64,000 bases of DNA from Georgenia satyanarayanai (GTDB taxonomy: Bacteria; Actinomycetota; Actinomycetes; Actinomycetales; Actinomycetaceae): contig NZ_VUKC01000001.1 of the NCBI RefSeq assembly GCF_009193135.1, positions 372,001 to 436,000 on the forward strand, written 5' to 3'. The notes under the pieces are model-generated. The model did not search any database. It was given only the letters and a program-made list of their open reading frames with translations, and had not been told where the DNA came from. The position numbers and the translations under genes are program-made. Below, one piece after another: positions 28,557 through 41,726 of this stretch. How positions within the stretch are numbered: position 1 is the first letter of the stretch; each line of letters starts with the position of its first letter.

Positions 28557-29648
28557 GTGAGTGAGGACTTTGCGGCTGTCGAGCCGATGCTGGCCGAGCA
28601 CGCCGAGATCGAGAAGGCCCTGGCCGACCCGGGCGTCCACGCGGACGCCGGCAAGGCGAAGCGCCTGGGACGGCGCTACGCCGAGCTCACCCGCGTCGTG
28701 TCCGCCTACACCGCCTGGCGCACCGCGACCGACGACGCCGAGGCCGCCGCCGAGCTCGCCGAGGACGACGAGTCCTTCGCCGCCGAGCTGCCGGCCCTGC
28801 GCACGGCCGCCGACGGCGCCGCCGACCACCTGCGCACCGTCCTCGTCCCCCAGGACCCCGACGACGGCCGCGACGTCATCCTCGAGATCAAGGCGGGGGA
28901 GGGCGGGGAGGAGTCCGCGCTCTTCGCCGGCGACCTCCTGCGCATGTACCTGCGCTACGCCGAGCGCCGGGGGTGGTCCACCCAGCTCATCAGCGCGACC
29001 GAGTCCGACCTCGGCGGCTACAAGGACGTCGCGGTCGCCGTGAAGTCGCGGGGCAGCCTCGAGGACCCCTCCGACGGCGTGTGGGCGAGCCTCAAGTACG
29101 AGGGTGGTGTCCACCGGGTCCAGCGCGTGCCGGTCACCGAGTCCCAGGGCCGGATCCACACCTCCGCGGCCGGCGTCCTCGTCCTGCCCGAGGCGGACGA
29201 CCCCGGCGAGGTCGAGATCGACCAGAACGACCTGCGCATCGACGTCTACCGCTCCTCCGGCCCCGGCGGCCAGAGCGTCAACACGACGGACTCCGCCGTC
29301 CGCATCACCCACGTCCCCACCGGGATCGTCGTGTCGATGCAGAACGAGAAGTCCCAGCTGCAGAACCGCGAGCAGGCGATGCGCGTCCTGCGTGCCCGCC
29401 TGCTCGCGGCGCGCCAGCAGGAGGCGGCGGCCGCCGCGTCCGCGACCCGTCGCTCCCAGGTGCGCACCGTCGACCGCTCCGAGCGGATCCGCACGTACAA
29501 CTACCCGGAGAACCGGATCGCCGACCACCGCACGGGCTTCAAGGCCTACAACCTCGACCACGTGCTCGACGGCGACCTCGCCGCCGTCATCGCCTCCGCC
29601 GTCGAGCTGGACGCCGCCGAGCGGCTCGCCGCCGCCGCCCATGCCTGA
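28557..29648 (+). CDS. prfA: peptide chain release factor 1
   Basis: 363 aa; terminates translation at UAA/UAG. The tripeptide determinant PVT ([17 protein letters not shown]) marks it as RF1, and [16 protein letters not shown] carries the GGQ peptidyl-hydrolysis motif, whose Gln is the methylation target of PrmC encoded next. The GTG at 28557 has AGGAG upstream; the frame extends to 28482 through the palindromic repeat. It overlaps prmC by 8 nt. Confidence 0.97.
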   Translation: MSEDFAAVEPMLAEHAEIEKALADPGVHADAGKAKRLGRRYAELTRVVSAYTAWRTATDDAEAAAELAEDDESFAAELPALRTAADGAADHLRTVLVPQDPDDGRDVILEIKAGEGGEESALFAGDLLRMYLRYAERRGWSTQLISATESDLGGYKDVAVAVKSRGSLEDPSDGVWASLKYEGGVHRVQRVPVTESQGRIHTSAAGVLVLPEADDPGEVEIDQNDLRIDVYRSSGPGGQSVNTTDSAVRITHVPTGIVVSMQNEKSQLQNREQAMRVLRARLLAARQQEAAAAASATRRSQVRTVDRSERIRTYNYPENRIADHRTGFKAYNLDHVLDGDLAAVIASAVELDAAERLAAAAHA

Positions 29649-30498
29649 GGACGCCGACGGCGTCGTCTCCTGGCGCGAGGCCGTGCGCGGTGCGCAGGCG
29701 CTGCTCGCCGAGGCCGGGGTGCCCTCGCCCGACGTCGACGCGCGCCTCCTCGCCGAGCACGTCCTCGGCGGTCCGCTCGTCACCGCCGGACGCCCCGGCA
29801 CGGGCGAGCTCACCGCCTTCGCCACGCTCGTCGACCGCCGACGGCGGCGCGAGCCGCTCCAGCACCTCACCGGGGAGATGTTCTTCCGGCACCTGCGCCT
29901 CGTCAGCGAGCCGGGTGCCTTCGTCGTGCGACCCGAGACCGAGCTCGTCGCCGAGGAGGCCATCGCTGCTGCCCGGCGGGTCCCCGCGCCCCGCGTCGTC
30001 GACCTGTGCACCGGCTCGGGGGCGATCGCGCTCGCCGTCGCCACCGAGGTGCCCGCCGCCACGGTCTGGGCGGTCGAGCTGAGCCCGCCGGCCCTCGCCG
30101 TCGCCGCCCGGAACGTCGCCGACATCGCCCCGCACGTCACGCTCGCGCCCGGCGACGCCGCGACGGCGCTGCCCGAGCTGGACGGCACGGTCGACGTCGT
30201 CGTCTCCAACCCGCCCTACGTACCGCCCGACGCCGTCCCGCAGGACCCCGAGGTCCGCGACCACGACCCCGACCTCGCCCTCTACGGCGGCGGCGCCGAC
30301 GGACTCGACGTCCCGCGCGCCGTCCTGCGCACGGCGGCGCGGCTGCTGCGCCCCGGCGGGACCGTGGTGATGGAGCACGCCGAGGTCCAGGCCGCGGCGG
30401 CGCGTGCCGCCTGCGCCGGGACCGGGGCGTTCACCGACGTGCGGACCGTGCGTGACCTCGCCGGCCGGGACCGGATGGTCGTCGCCCGGCGCGTGTGA
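29641..30498 (+). CDS. prmC: release factor glutamine methyltransferase
   Basis: 285 aa; SAM-dependent methylation of the GGQ Gln of release factors. An N-terminal helical domain (1-75) precedes a Rossmann methyltransferase domain with [16 protein letters not shown] (about 120) and the catalytic SNPPYVP (about 190). The start overlaps prfA by 8 nt. Its last 68 nt are antisense to the VanZ-like gene. Confidence 0.96.
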   Translation: MPEDADGVVSWREAVRGAQALLAEAGVPSPDVDARLLAEHVLGGPLVTAGRPGTGELTAFATLVDRRRRREPLQHLTGEMFFRHLRLVSEPGAFVVRPETELVAEEAIAAARRVPAPRVVDLCTGSGAIALAVATEVPAATVWAVELSPPALAVAARNVADIAPHVTLAPGDAATALPELDGTVDVVVSNPPYVPPDAVPQDPEVRDHDPDLALYGGGADGLDVPRAVLRTAARLLRPGGTVVMEHAEVQAAAARAACAGTGAFTDVRTVRDLAGRDRMVVARRV

Positions 30499-30838
30499 GC
30501 AGCGCCCCCGCCGCCCACCCGAGCGCGACACCGACGGCGTCGGCGAGCGTGTCCCACGGGTCGCCCGAGCGTCCCGGCAGCAGCACGTGCTGGACCAGCT
30601 CGCTCACCACGGCGTGCGCGAGCGCGAGCGGCACCACCCACCGCGCCGGCAACCCCGCCCACAGGGCCGCGACGACGACCAGCGCGAAGATCCCGACGTG
30701 CGCCACCTTGTCCGCCCCGGGGAACAGGTGCGGCGCGTCGCCGGGCACCCGCGGGAGGTACAGGGCCACGAGGTGGACGAGGAGCGCGAGGGCGAGCGCG
30801 GCGCGCCGGAGGTGCGTCATGGTCCGTGAGGATGTCAT
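30431..30838 (-). CDS. VanZ-like membrane protein
   Basis: 135 aa with about four membrane helices (hydrophobic stretches LALALLVHLVALYLP, HVGIFALVVVAALWA, WVVPLALAHAVVSELVQ, and a C-terminal helix). The motif FPGADKVAHVGIFA and the polar segment GRSGDPWDTLADAVGVALG are typical of the VanZ family; its molecular role is not established. Start ATG 30838 or 30820. It lies convergently over the prmC 3' end (68-nt overlap) and divergent from sua5, whose GTG is only 33 nt away, so promoters overlap. Confidence 0.75.
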   Translation of the reverse strand: MTSSRTMTHLRRAALALALLVHLVALYLPRVPGDAPHLFPGADKVAHVGIFALVVVAALWAGLPARWVVPLALAHAVVSELVQHVLLPGRSGDPWDTLADAVGVALGWAAGALLTRAGRRPSGPGRRGHARSARR

Positions 30839-30871
30839 CGGCGCGCCGGTGCCCGTGGGAGGATCCGGTAC

Positions 30872-31573
30872 GTGAGCGTGTACGACTGCACCCAGCCCGA
30901 GACCCGCGACGAGGGCATCGACGCCGCGGCGGCCGCCCTGTCCGCCGGCGGCCTCGTCGTCCTGCCGACCGACACCGTGTACGGCATCGGCGCCGCCGCC
31001 TTCGACCCCGCCGCGGTCGCGGCCCTGCTCGCGGCCAAGGGACGCGGGCGCCAGAGCCCGCCCCCCGTGCTCGTCCCCGCGGCGGCCACGGTCGCCGGGC
31101 TGGCCACCGACGTGCCGGCCGCCGTCCACACCCTGCTCGAGAGCTTCTGGCCGGGCCCGCTCACCGTCATCTGCCGCGCCCAGCCCACCCTCGCGTGGGA
31201 CCTGGGCGACACCGGCGGGACCGTGGCCCTGCGCATGCCCGACGACGAGGTCGCGCTGGCCCTCCTCACCCGGACCGGGCCCCTCGCCGTCTCCAGCGCC
31301 AACCGCCACGGCCGCCCCGCCGCCACGACCGTCCTCGAGGCGGCCACCGCGCTCGGGGACCGCGTCGAGGTCTACCTCGACGGCGGACCCTCCCGCGGGG
31401 GAGTGGCCTCGACGATCATCGACGCGACGGGTCCCACGCTGCGGATCGTGCGCGCCGGGGCGCTGAGCCTGGACGAGCTCACCGCCGTCGTCCCCGAGAT
31501 CACCGACGTCGAGCGGCCGGCCGAGCCGGCGGCCGGGGACGACGGCGCGAGGGACGGTGCCGTCGGGCCGTGA
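30872..31573 (+). CDS. L-threonylcarbamoyladenylate synthase (Sua5/YwlC/YrdC family)
   Basis: 233 aa; makes threonylcarbamoyl-AMP from Thr, bicarbonate and ATP for tRNA t6A37. The YrdC fold is marked by VVLPTDTVYGIGAAAF (about 31-46), a basic nucleotide site AAKGRGRQSPP, FWPGPLTVI and LAVSSANRHG. Compared with YrdC it has a C-terminal extension of about 25 Asp/Ala-rich residues, too short for a full Sua5 domain. GTG start with GGGAGG at 30857-30862. The stop overlaps the next GTG. Confidence 0.93.
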   Translation: MSVYDCTQPETRDEGIDAAAAALSAGGLVVLPTDTVYGIGAAAFDPAAVAALLAAKGRGRQSPPPVLVPAAATVAGLATDVPAAVHTLLESFWPGPLTVICRAQPTLAWDLGDTGGTVALRMPDDEVALALLTRTGPLAVSSANRHGRPAATTVLEAATALGDRVEVYLDGGPSRGGVASTIIDATGPTLRIVRAGALSLDELTAVVPEITDVERPAEPAAGDDGARDGAVGP

Positions 31574-32682
31574 GGGTCTACCTGCTCGTGATGCTCGTCG
31601 CGGCCGTCGTCACCTTCATCGCCACCCCGGTGGCGGTCCGGCTGGCCCGGCTGAGCAACGCGCTGACCCCGGTCCGCGCGCGCGACGTCCACACGGTGCC
31701 GACCCCGCGGCTGGGCGGGCTGGCGATGCTCGCCGGCTTCGCCGTCGCCCTGCTCCTCGCCTCGCGGGTGCCCTTCCTCGACGGTGTCTTCACCACCGCC
31801 CAGCCGTGGGCGATCCTCGGCGGCGCGGCCCTCGTGTGCCTCCTCGGCGTGGCCGACGACGTGTGGGACCTGGACTGGATGACCAAGCTCGTGGGCCAGG
31901 TGCTCGCCGCCGGGCTCATCGCCTGGCAGGGGGTCCAGCTCATCACCTTCCCCGTCGCCGGGCTCACCATCGGCTCGGCGCGGCTGTCCCTCGTCGCGAC
32001 CGTGCTCGTCGTCGTCGTCGCCATCAACGCCGTCAACTTCGTCGACGGCCTGGACGGCCTGGCGGCCGGGATGATCGGCATCGGGGGACTGGCCTTCTTC
32101 GGCTACACCTACCTCCTCACCCGCACCGAGACCCCCGGGGACTACTCCAACCTCGCCACCGTGGTGATCGCCGCCGTCGTCGGGACCTGTCTGGGTTTCC
32201 TGCCGCACAACTTCCACCCCGCCCGGATCTTCATGGGCGACTCCGGCTCGATGTTCCTCGGCATCACCGTCGCGGCCGCCGCGATCACCGTCACCGGCCA
32301 GATCGACCCCGCCACCTCATCCGCCGGCCAGGTGCTGCCGGCCTTCGTCCCGATCCTCCTCCCGGTGGCGGTGCTGCTGCTGCCCCTGCTCGACATGACG
32401 CTCGCCGTGCTGCGGCGGCTGCGCGCCGGGGAGTCGCCCTTCAAGGCCGACCGGATGCACCTGCACCACCGCCTGCTCTCCTGGGGCCACAGCCACCGCC
32501 GGGCCGTCCTCGTCATGTACCTGTGGACCGCCGTCATCTCGTTCAGTGCCGCCGCGCTCGTCGTCATCGACGGCCGCACGGTGCTCGTCGTCGCCGGCAT
32601 CGCCGTCGTCGTCGCCCTGCTCGTCACCGTCGGCAAGCTCCCCGGGCTGCGCCGTTCCTCCCACCCGAAGGAGTCCGTATGA
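31570..32682 (+). CDS. undecaprenyl-phosphate sugar-1-phosphate transferase (WecA/MraY family)
   Basis: 370 aa polytopic membrane enzyme with about 11 helices, transferring a sugar-1-phosphate (probably GlcNAc) from a UDP-sugar to undecaprenyl phosphate. Motifs: ADDVWDLDWMTKL, the VNFVDGLDGLAAG motif, GDSGSMFLG and the cytosolic HLHHRLL His motif. In this genomic position mycobacteria and relatives carry wecA/rfe, which starts arabinogalactan or teichoic acid linkage units. It overlaps sua5 and the following gene by 4 nt each. Confidence 0.9.
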   Translation: MRVYLLVMLVAAVVTFIATPVAVRLARLSNALTPVRARDVHTVPTPRLGGLAMLAGFAVALLLASRVPFLDGVFTTAQPWAILGGAALVCLLGVADDVWDLDWMTKLVGQVLAAGLIAWQGVQLITFPVAGLTIGSARLSLVATVLVVVVAINAVNFVDGLDGLAAGMIGIGGLAFFGYTYLLTRTETPGDYSNLATVVIAAVVGTCLGFLPHNFHPARIFMGDSGSMFLGITVAAAAITVTGQIDPATSSAGQVLPAFVPILLPVAVLLLPLLDMTLAVLRRLRAGESPFKADRMHLHHRLLSWGHSHRRAVLVMYLWTAVISFSAAALVVIDGRTVLVVAGIAVVVALLVTVGKLPGLRRSSHPKESV

Positions 32683-33113
32683 CCTCCCCGTCCCCCCTCC
32701 GCACGATGTTCCGCACCGTGCTGCGCCAGATGGCTCTCCTCCTGGCCGTCCTCGGCGTCGGCAGCTGCGTCGTCGGCTACCTCGTGGCGGGCATGCCCGG
32801 CCTGTGGGGCGGGGTGCTCGGCACCGCGATGGTCGCCTTCTTCACGCTGACGACGGCGGTCGTCATGGTCGCGACGGCGGACCGGCCGCTGTACGTCGCC
32901 AGCGCCGCCCTCGTGGGGAGCTGGCTGGCGAAGGTCGTCGTCGTCTTCGTCGTCCTCCTCATCGTGCGGGGACGTGACTTCTACGACCCGGTCGTCTTCT
33001 TCGCCACCCTCGTGCTCGCGATCCTCGGCTCCGTCGCGATCGAGATGTCTGCGGCACTCCGGGCGCGGGTGCCCAACGTCGACCCGTCCGCCCGCGAGAA
33101 CGGCGGCGTCTGA
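32679..33113 (+). CDS. AtpI-like small membrane protein upstream of the ATP synthase genes
   Basis: 144 aa, four predicted helices (about 17-35, 40-60, 70-92, 100-118). Position directly before atpB and the helix layout match ATP synthase protein I, which helps c-ring assembly or Mg2+ supply; sequence similarity alone is weak. The ATG overlaps the upstream TGA and has AAGGAG 6 nt before it. Confidence 0.7.
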   Translation: MTSPSPLRTMFRTVLRQMALLLAVLGVGSCVVGYLVAGMPGLWGGVLGTAMVAFFTLTTAVVMVATADRPLYVASAALVGSWLAKVVVVFVVLLIVRGRDFYDPVVFFATLVLAILGSVAIEMSAALRARVPNVDPSARENGGV

Positions 33114-33468
33114 GACGTTCTGGCTGTGGGCTTGCTCACGTCGGCGCCGCGTCCTCGCGCCGCCGGGCGGAGCAGGAGTACTCTCCGCGTCCCCGGCGCC
33201 GGCCGGCGCGAAACGTCGCCACGGCGGGCCGGACGGGGCGTGACCCGCGCGGTGACGGGGCACACCGTGCGACGGCTCCCCGGCGGCGACGTCGTCGGCG
33301 CCCGGGGACGACGCCGTTCCCGCCCGGCGCGGGGCGTCGCGGGGTCCTGGGCGGTCCCGCGCATACGTTAGGCTTGAGCCGATCCTGACAACGCGGTCCT
33401 TCGCCGCAATCCCGACCGACTCTTGGGGGTCCGCCCTGTCTGCCGCCGCGACTCTCCTCCCCCTGGCC
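33114..33468 (+). promoter_or_regulatory. intergenic region with the likely atp operon promoter
   Basis: A 355-nt gap. The best promoter candidate is at 33364-33374, where TACGTT and TAGGCT overlap as possible -10 elements, about 60-100 nt upstream of atpB. A weaker TACTCT occurs near 33179. The rest is GC-rich with no coding signal I trust; an 81-codon plus-strand ORF at 33126 looks like chance. Confidence 0.45.
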
Positions 33469-34266
33469 GTGGGCATCACGAGCGCCGCCGGTGAGGGCGA
33501 GGGCTTTCACGCCCCGACGCTGCAGGGCGAGTTCTTCCCCGGCGCGTTCCTCTTCGAGGGCACGCCCTTCGAGTTCAACCGGATCATGCTCGTGCGCGTC
33601 ATCGCCACGCTGGTCCTCGTCACCGTCTTCCTCCTGGCGGCCCGACGTGCCCGGCTCGTGCCAGGCCGTTTCCAGGGCGGCGTCGAGATGGCCCTGGACT
33701 TCGTCCGGGTCAACATCGCCGAGGAGGTCCTCGGCAAGGAGAGCGGCCGGCGGGCCACGCCGCTGCTCTCGATCATCTTCTTCGGCGTCCTCGCCATGAA
33801 CATCACCGGCGTCATCCCGGGCCTCAATATCGCCGGGTCCTCGGTCATCGGTGTCCCGCTGGTCTTCGCCGCCATCGCCTACGTCGGCTTCATCGCCGCG
33901 GGCGTGCGGTCCCAGGGCGCGGGGGGCTTCCTCAAGTCCTCCCTCTTCCCGCCCGGCGTGCCGAAGTTCCTCTACGTCATCCTCACGCCGATCGAGTTCC
34001 TCTCGACGTTCATCCTGCGGCCGGTCACGCTGACCATCCGTCTGCTCGCGAACATGCTCGTGGGGCACCTGCTGCTCGTGCTGTGCTTCGGCGCGACGCA
34101 CTACCTCTTTCTCGAGGCGGCCGGTGCGATGCGCGGTCTCGGTGTCGTGACCTTGGCCGCCGGCCTCGCGTTCACCGTCTTCGAGATCTTCATCGCGGCC
34201 CTCCAGGCCTTCATCTTCACGCTCCTCACGGCTGTGTACATCCAGCTGTCCGAGGAAGCGCACTGA
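33469..34266 (+). CDS. atpB: ATP synthase Fo subunit a
   Basis: 265 aa proton-channel subunit. Five to six membrane helices, with the essential Arg in the fourth-helix motif LTIRLLANMLVGHLLL and the C-terminal FEIFIAALQAFIFTLLTAVYI. The first canonical start is GTG at 33469 but it lacks a ribosome site; the frame is open upstream and CTG at 33436 lies 7 nt after GGGGGT and would add LSAAATLLPLA, so the real start may be the CTG. First gene of atpBEFHAGDC. Confidence 0.95.
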   Translation: MGITSAAGEGEGFHAPTLQGEFFPGAFLFEGTPFEFNRIMLVRVIATLVLVTVFLLAARRARLVPGRFQGGVEMALDFVRVNIAEEVLGKESGRRATPLLSIIFFGVLAMNITGVIPGLNIAGSSVIGVPLVFAAIAYVGFIAAGVRSQGAGGFLKSSLFPPGVPKFLYVILTPIEFLSTFILRPVTLTIRLLANMLVGHLLLVLCFGATHYLFLEAAGAMRGLGVVTLAAGLAFTVFEIFIAALQAFIFTLLTAVYIQLSEEAH

Positions 34267-35140
<874 letters not shown>

Positions 35141-35141
<1 letters not shown>

Positions 35142-35956
35142 TGCGAGCGAGCAGCCAGGCCGCACTGCGTGCGGCGAGCGAGCGGTGGGAGGTCGCCCTC
35201 CGCGAGGCTGGCGAGCGCGGGCGTGAGCTCGGCACCCAGCTCTACGAGGCGACCGACACGCTGGCGTCCTCCGGCTCGCTGCGGCGGGCCCTGACGGACC
35301 CCGCGCGGACCGGTGACGCCAAGGCCCGCCTCGTCGGTGCCCTGTTCGACGGCAAGGTCGCCCCCGAGGTGGTCGACCTGCTCGCCGGCATGGCCCGCTC
35401 GCGGTGGTCCGCGGACGAGGACCTCGGCGACGCCGTCGAGGAGCTCGCCACCGCCTCGGTGCTGTCCGCCGCGCAGTCGCGCGGCGTGCTGCTCGAGGTC
35501 GAGGAGGAGCTCTTCCGCACCGAGCGGCTGCTCGCCTCCGACCGGGAGCTGCGCTCCACGCTCGCCAACCGGGACTTCACCCCGGAGCGGCGCGCGGGAC
35601 TGCTCGACTCCCTCATCGCCGAGCGCGCCAGCGCCGAGACCCGCCTCATCGTGCGGCGTCTTGTCACGACGCCGCGTGCCGGCTCCCTCGCCAGCGCGCT
35701 GCGGCGCGTCGGTGAGCTCGCCGCCGCCCGGCGGGACCGGGTCGTCGCGAACGTCACGGCGGCCTCACCGCTCACCCAGGCGCAGGAGGCCCGGCTCGCC
35801 GACATCCTCCAGCGCGCCTACGGCCGCGCCGTCCAGGTCAACGTGGGCATCGACCCGCAGGTCCTGGGCGGGATGCGCATCCAGGTGGGCGCCGAGGTCA
35901 TCGACGGCACGACGCTCACCCGCCTTCAGGACGCCCGACGCCGGTTCGCCGGCTGA
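35141..35956 (+). CDS. atpH: ATP synthase F1 subunit delta
   Basis: 271 aa stalk subunit linking F1 to the b subunits. Typical C-terminal motif NVTAASPLTQAQEARLADIL and DPQVLGGMRIQVG. At about 270 aa it is the long actinobacterial form (about 180 aa in E. coli), the extra part being N-terminal. The ATG overlaps the atpF stop by one base; GTG at 35138 is one codon earlier. Confidence 0.95.
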
Positions 35957-36013
35957 CCCAGACCCGCACCACTGACGAACCGCGACGATGGTCGCCAAGG
36001 AGAAGGAACTGCA

Positions 36014-37648
36014 ATGGCCGAGCTGACGATCAAGCCCGAGGAGATCAGGGCGGCGCTGGACAGCTTCGTCGACTCCTACCAGCCGACCGAGGCCGTGGGG
36101 GAGGAGGTCGGTCGCGTCACCGTCGCCGGTGACGGGATCGCGCGTGTCGAGGGTCTGCCCGGCACGATGGCGAACGAGCTGCTGCGCTTCGAGGACGGCA
36201 CCCTGGGCCTCGCCCTCAACCTCGACGTCCGGGAGATCGGCGTCATCGTGCTCGGTGAGTTCACCGGCATCGAGGAGGGCCAGACCGTGCACCGCACGGG
36301 CGAGGTGCTCTCCACCCCCGTGGGTGACAACTTCCTCGGGCGCGTCGTCGACCCGACGGGCAAGCCCATCGACGGGCTCGGCCCGATCGAGGCCGAGGCG
36401 ATGCGCGCCCTGGAGCTCCAGGCCCCCGGCGTCATGCACCGCAAGAGCGTCCACGAGCCGCTCCAGACCGGCATGAAGGCCATCGACTCGATGATCCCGA
36501 TCGGTCGCGGCCAGCGTCAGCTCATCATCGGCGACCGTGGCACCGGCAAGACCGCCATCGCCGTCGACACGATCCTCAACCAGAAGGCGAACTGGGAGAG
36601 CGGCGACCCGGACAAGCAGGTCCGCTGCATCTACGTCGCCATCGGTCAGAAGGGCTCGACCATCGCCTCCGTGCGTGGTCGCCTCGAGGCTGCCGGTGCG
36701 CTGGAGTACACGACCATCGTCGCGGCCCCCGCGTCCGACCCGGCCGGCTTCAAGTACATCGCCCCCTACACCGGCTCGGCCATCGGCCAGCACTGGATGT
36801 ACCAGGGCAAGCACGTCCTCATCGTTTTCGACGACCTCTCCAAGCAGGCCGAGGCCTACCGCGCCGTGTCGCTGCTGCTGCGCCGCCCGCCGGGCCGCGA
36901 GGCCTACCCGGGTGACGTCTTCTACCTGCACTCCCGTCTGCTCGAGCGCTGCGCGAAGCTGTCCGACGAGCTCGGCGCGGGCTCGATGACCGGCCTGCCG
37001 ATCATCGAGACCAAGGCCAACGACGTCTCGGCGTACATCCCGACCAACGTCATCTCGATCACCGACGGTCAGATCTTCCTCCAGTCCGACCTGTTCAACT
37101 CCGACCAGCGCCCCGCCGTCGACGTCGGCATCTCGGTGTCCCGAGTCGGTGGTGACGCGCAGGTCAAGGCGATGAAGAAGGTCTCCGGCACGCTGAAGAT
37201 CACCCTCGCTCAGTACCGCTCGATGGCGGCCTTCGCGATGTTCGCCTCCGACCTCGACCCGACGACGCGGCAGCAGCTGACCCGTGGCGAGAAGCTCATG
37301 GAGCTCCTCAAGCAGCCGCAGTACTCGCCCTACCCGGTCGAGGACCAGATCGCCTCCATCTGGGCCGGCACCAACGGCTACCTCGACGACGTCGAGACCA
37401 GCCAGGTCCGCCGCTTCGAGAAGGAGATGCTCGACCACCTCCGCCGCTCGACCGACGTCCTCCAGACGCTCGGCACGACCGGCAAGCTCGAGAAGGAGAC
37501 CGAGGACGCGATGCGCGCCGGGATCGAGGACTTCCGCAAGGGCTTCCTCGCCGGCGACGGCACGCTGTCCTCCGAGCCGGCCGCCCCCGAGGCCGACCCG
37601 CTGGTCGAGACCGAGCAGGAGCAGATCGTCGCCGAGAAGCGGGGCTGA
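36014..37648 (+). CDS. atpA: ATP synthase F1 subunit alpha
   Basis: 544 aa non-catalytic nucleotide-binding subunit. P-loop [13 protein letters not shown] (about 174-186), [14 protein letters not shown], and the family signature in the segment ending [14 protein letters not shown]. It has a Glu-rich C-terminal extension usual in actinobacteria. AAGGAGAAGGA lies upstream of the ATG. Confidence 0.98.
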   Translation: MAELTIKPEEIRAALDSFVDSYQPTEAVGEEVGRVTVAGDGIARVEGLPGTMANELLRFEDGTLGLALNLDVREIGVIVLGEFTGIEEGQTVHRTGEVLSTPVGDNFLGRVVDPTGKPIDGLGPIEAEAMRALELQAPGVMHRKSVHEPLQTGMKAIDSMIPIGRGQRQLIIGDRGTGKTAIAVDTILNQKANWESGDPDKQVRCIYVAIGQKGSTIASVRGRLEAAGALEYTTIVAAPASDPAGFKYIAPYTGSAIGQHWMYQGKHVLIVFDDLSKQAEAYRAVSLLLRRPPGREAYPGDVFYLHSRLLERCAKLSDELGAGSMTGLPIIETKANDVSAYIPTNVISITDGQIFLQSDLFNSDQRPAVDVGISVSRVGGDAQVKAMKKVSGTLKITLAQYRSMAAFAMFASDLDPTTRQQLTRGEKLMELLKQPQYSPYPVEDQIASIWAGTNGYLDDVETSQVRRFEKEMLDHLRRSTDVLQTLGTTGKLEKETEDAMRAGIEDFRKGFLAGDGTLSSEPAAPEADPLVETEQEQIVAEKRG

Positions 37649-37650
37649 GC

Positions 37651-40058
<2,408 letters not shown>

Positions 40059-40061
40059 CCC

Positions 40062-40352
40062 GTGGCCCTCACGGTGCAGATCGTGGGTCCTGACCGGACC
40101 CTGTGGAGCGGGGACGCGGCCTCGGTCAGCGTCCCCGCCGCGGACGGCGTGCTGGGCATCCTGCCCGGCCGCCAGCCGGTGCTTGCCGTGCTGCGGCCGG
40201 GCAAGGTCACCATCAGCCAGGCGGGGGGCGCCTCGGAGTCGGTGGACATCCAGGGTGGGTTCGTGTCGTTCGACGACGACGACGTCATGGTCGTCGTCGA
40301 CGAGCAGGACGAGCGGCGCGCGGACAACGCCGAAGCCGCCGTCGAGCACTAG
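40062..40352 (+). CDS. atpC: ATP synthase F1 subunit epsilon, lacking the C-terminal helices
   Basis: 96 aa. The N-terminal beta-sandwich (TVQIVGPDRTLWSGDAASVSVPA, GILPGRQPVLAVL, GGFVSFDDDDVMVVV) is complete to about residue 80. The C-terminal alpha-helical hairpin, which in E. coli and Bacillus acts as an inhibitory arm, is missing: only about 15 acidic residues remain. GTG start 3 nt after the atpD stop. Short epsilon forms are known in some actinobacteria. Confidence 0.95.
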   Translation: MALTVQIVGPDRTLWSGDAASVSVPAADGVLGILPGRQPVLAVLRPGKVTISQAGGASESVDIQGGFVSFDDDDVMVVVDEQDERRADNAEAAVEH

Positions 40353-40363
40353 GAGCGGCCGCC

Positions 40364-40780
40364 GTGGGCTGGACGTGGCTGCTGTGGCTGCTCGTCCTGC
40401 TCGCCGTGCTCGCGCTGCTGGTCGGGCTGTGGATGCTCGTGCGCCTGCGGGCCCTGGGACGGGTCGTCGGCTCGTTCTCGTGCGCCTGGCGCGCGGCCGA
40501 GGCGCAGGACTGGTCGAGCGGTGTCGCCGTGTACGGGGTCGAGCGGATCGACTGGTACCGGATCCTCTCGCTGCGGCCCGGACCGGCGGCGCGGTGGCGA
40601 CGCAGCGAGCTCGTCATCGAGCCGGGACGGCGTGTGCTGCCCGGCAGCGCGTGGGGCGCGCTGGAGGTGGAGTGCCACGTCGGTGGTGACAGCTTCTACC
40701 TGGCGATGGAGGGCGACGCCCTCGCCGGCCTGACGAGCTGGCTCGAGTCGAGCCCGCCCGTCGACCGCGGCGCCGCCTGA
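40364..40780 (+). CDS. DUF2550 membrane protein
   Basis: 138 aa: one N-terminal helix (about 4-27) and a cytoplasmic domain with the conserved start [23 protein letters not shown] and [12 protein letters not shown]. This family sits directly after atpC in many actinobacteria; its function is unknown. GTG at 40364 with GGAG just upstream. Followed by the first 18-bp repeat array. Confidence 0.88.
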   Translation: MGWTWLLWLLVLLAVLALLVGLWMLVRLRALGRVVGSFSCAWRAAEAQDWSSGVAVYGVERIDWYRILSLRPGPAARWRRSELVIEPGRRVLPGSAWGALEVECHVGGDSFYLAMEGDALAGLTSWLESSPPVDRGAA

Positions 40781-40796
40781 CGAGCACACCCCGCCC

Positions 40797-40868
40797 ACCG
40801 CCGACAGCCGACTTACCGCCGACAGCCGAGTTACCGCCGACAGCCGACTTGTCGTCGACAGCCGAGTT
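40797..40868. repeat. 18-bp tandem repeat array, left copy (4 units)
   Basis: Four uninterrupted units: 40797-40814, 40815-40832, 40833-40850, 40851-40868. The unit is ACCGCCGACAGCCGACTT, with the third-last base alternating C/G and the fourth unit diverged at its 5' end. It lies between DUF2550 and nucS. It is the reverse complement of the array at 42673-42762. Confidence 0.95.
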
Positions 40869-40904
40869 ACCGACCGCGACGTCCCAGACCGGAGGCAACC
40901 GCCC

Positions 40905-41600
40905 GTGCGCACCGTCATCGCCCGCTGCTCGGTGGACTACACCGGGCGGCTCGACGCCCACCTCGCCCTGGCCACCCGCCTCCTCATGGTCAAGGCAGAC
41001 GGCTCCGTCCTCGTCCACTCCGACGGCGGCTCGTACAAGCCGCTCAACTGGATGAGCCCGCCGTGCCGCCTCGCGGTCGACGCGCCGGACGCGGCCGACG
41101 CCGGCGCGGGCGTTCAGGAGGTCTGGACGGTGCAGAACACGAAGAGCGACGACCGTCTCGTCGTCAAGATCCACGAGGTCGTCCACGACGGCACCTACGA
41201 CCTCGGCGTGGACCCAGGCCTCGTCAAGGACGGCGTCGAGGCCCACCTCCAGCAGCTCCTCGCCCAGCAGATCGAGCTGCTCGGCCCGGGGCACCGCCTC
41301 GTCCGTCGCGAGTTCCCGACGGCGATCGGCCCGGTCGACATCCTCGCCCGCGACCCGCAGGAGCGGGCGGTGGCGGTCGAGATCAAGCGCCGCGGGGACA
41401 TCGACGGCGTCGAGCAGCTCACCCGCTACCTCGAGCTCCTCAACCGTGACCCGCACCTGACGCCCGTCCGCGGCGTCTTCGCGGCCCAGGAGATCAAGCC
41501 GCAGGCTCGGGTGCTGGCCGAGGACCGCGGCATCCGCTGCCTCGTCCTCGACTACAACGCCATGCGTGGCCTCGACGACCCGGACACGCGCCTCTTCTGA
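40905..41600 (+). CDS. nucS: mismatch-specific endonuclease NucS/EndoMS
   Basis: 231 aa. In actinobacteria without MutS/MutL it cleaves mismatched DNA on both strands, giving non-canonical mismatch repair. N-terminal DNA-binding/dimer domain begins [16 protein letters not shown]; the RecB-like nuclease domain shows GPVDILARD and [18 protein letters not shown] (the D-ExK catalytic set). The C-terminal DTRLF matches the sliding-clamp-binding tail known for this family. GTG at 40905 has GGAGG 10 nt upstream. Position after DUF2550 is typical for actinobacteria. Confidence 0.96.
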   Translation: MRTVIARCSVDYTGRLDAHLALATRLLMVKADGSVLVHSDGGSYKPLNWMSPPCRLAVDAPDAADAGAGVQEVWTVQNTKSDDRLVVKIHEVVHDGTYDLGVDPGLVKDGVEAHLQQLLAQQIELLGPGHRLVRREFPTAIGPVDILARDPQERAVAVEIKRRGDIDGVEQLTRYLELLNRDPHLTPVRGVFAAQEIKPQARVLAEDRGIRCLVLDYNAMRGLDDPDTRLF

Positions 41601-41726
41601 CTGCGTCGCAACGGGCAACCGCCCGCCGGGTGCGTGGGTGCTCCACAGACGCCGACCGTGCGTCCGCCGCCCCCAGTCGAAGCCCGCTCGAGCACGAGGT
41701 GCGTGGCGGCCGGGCCACGGTGGTCC

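Noticed and set aside
25878-30209. 1443-codon minus-strand ORF
   Set aside because: Antisense to rho, rpmE, prfA and prmC, all with clear motifs; long antisense frames are expected at this GC content and it shows no recognisable domain.
33126-33371. 81-codon ORF before atpB
   Set aside because: No ribosome site or domain; overlaps the likely atp promoter.
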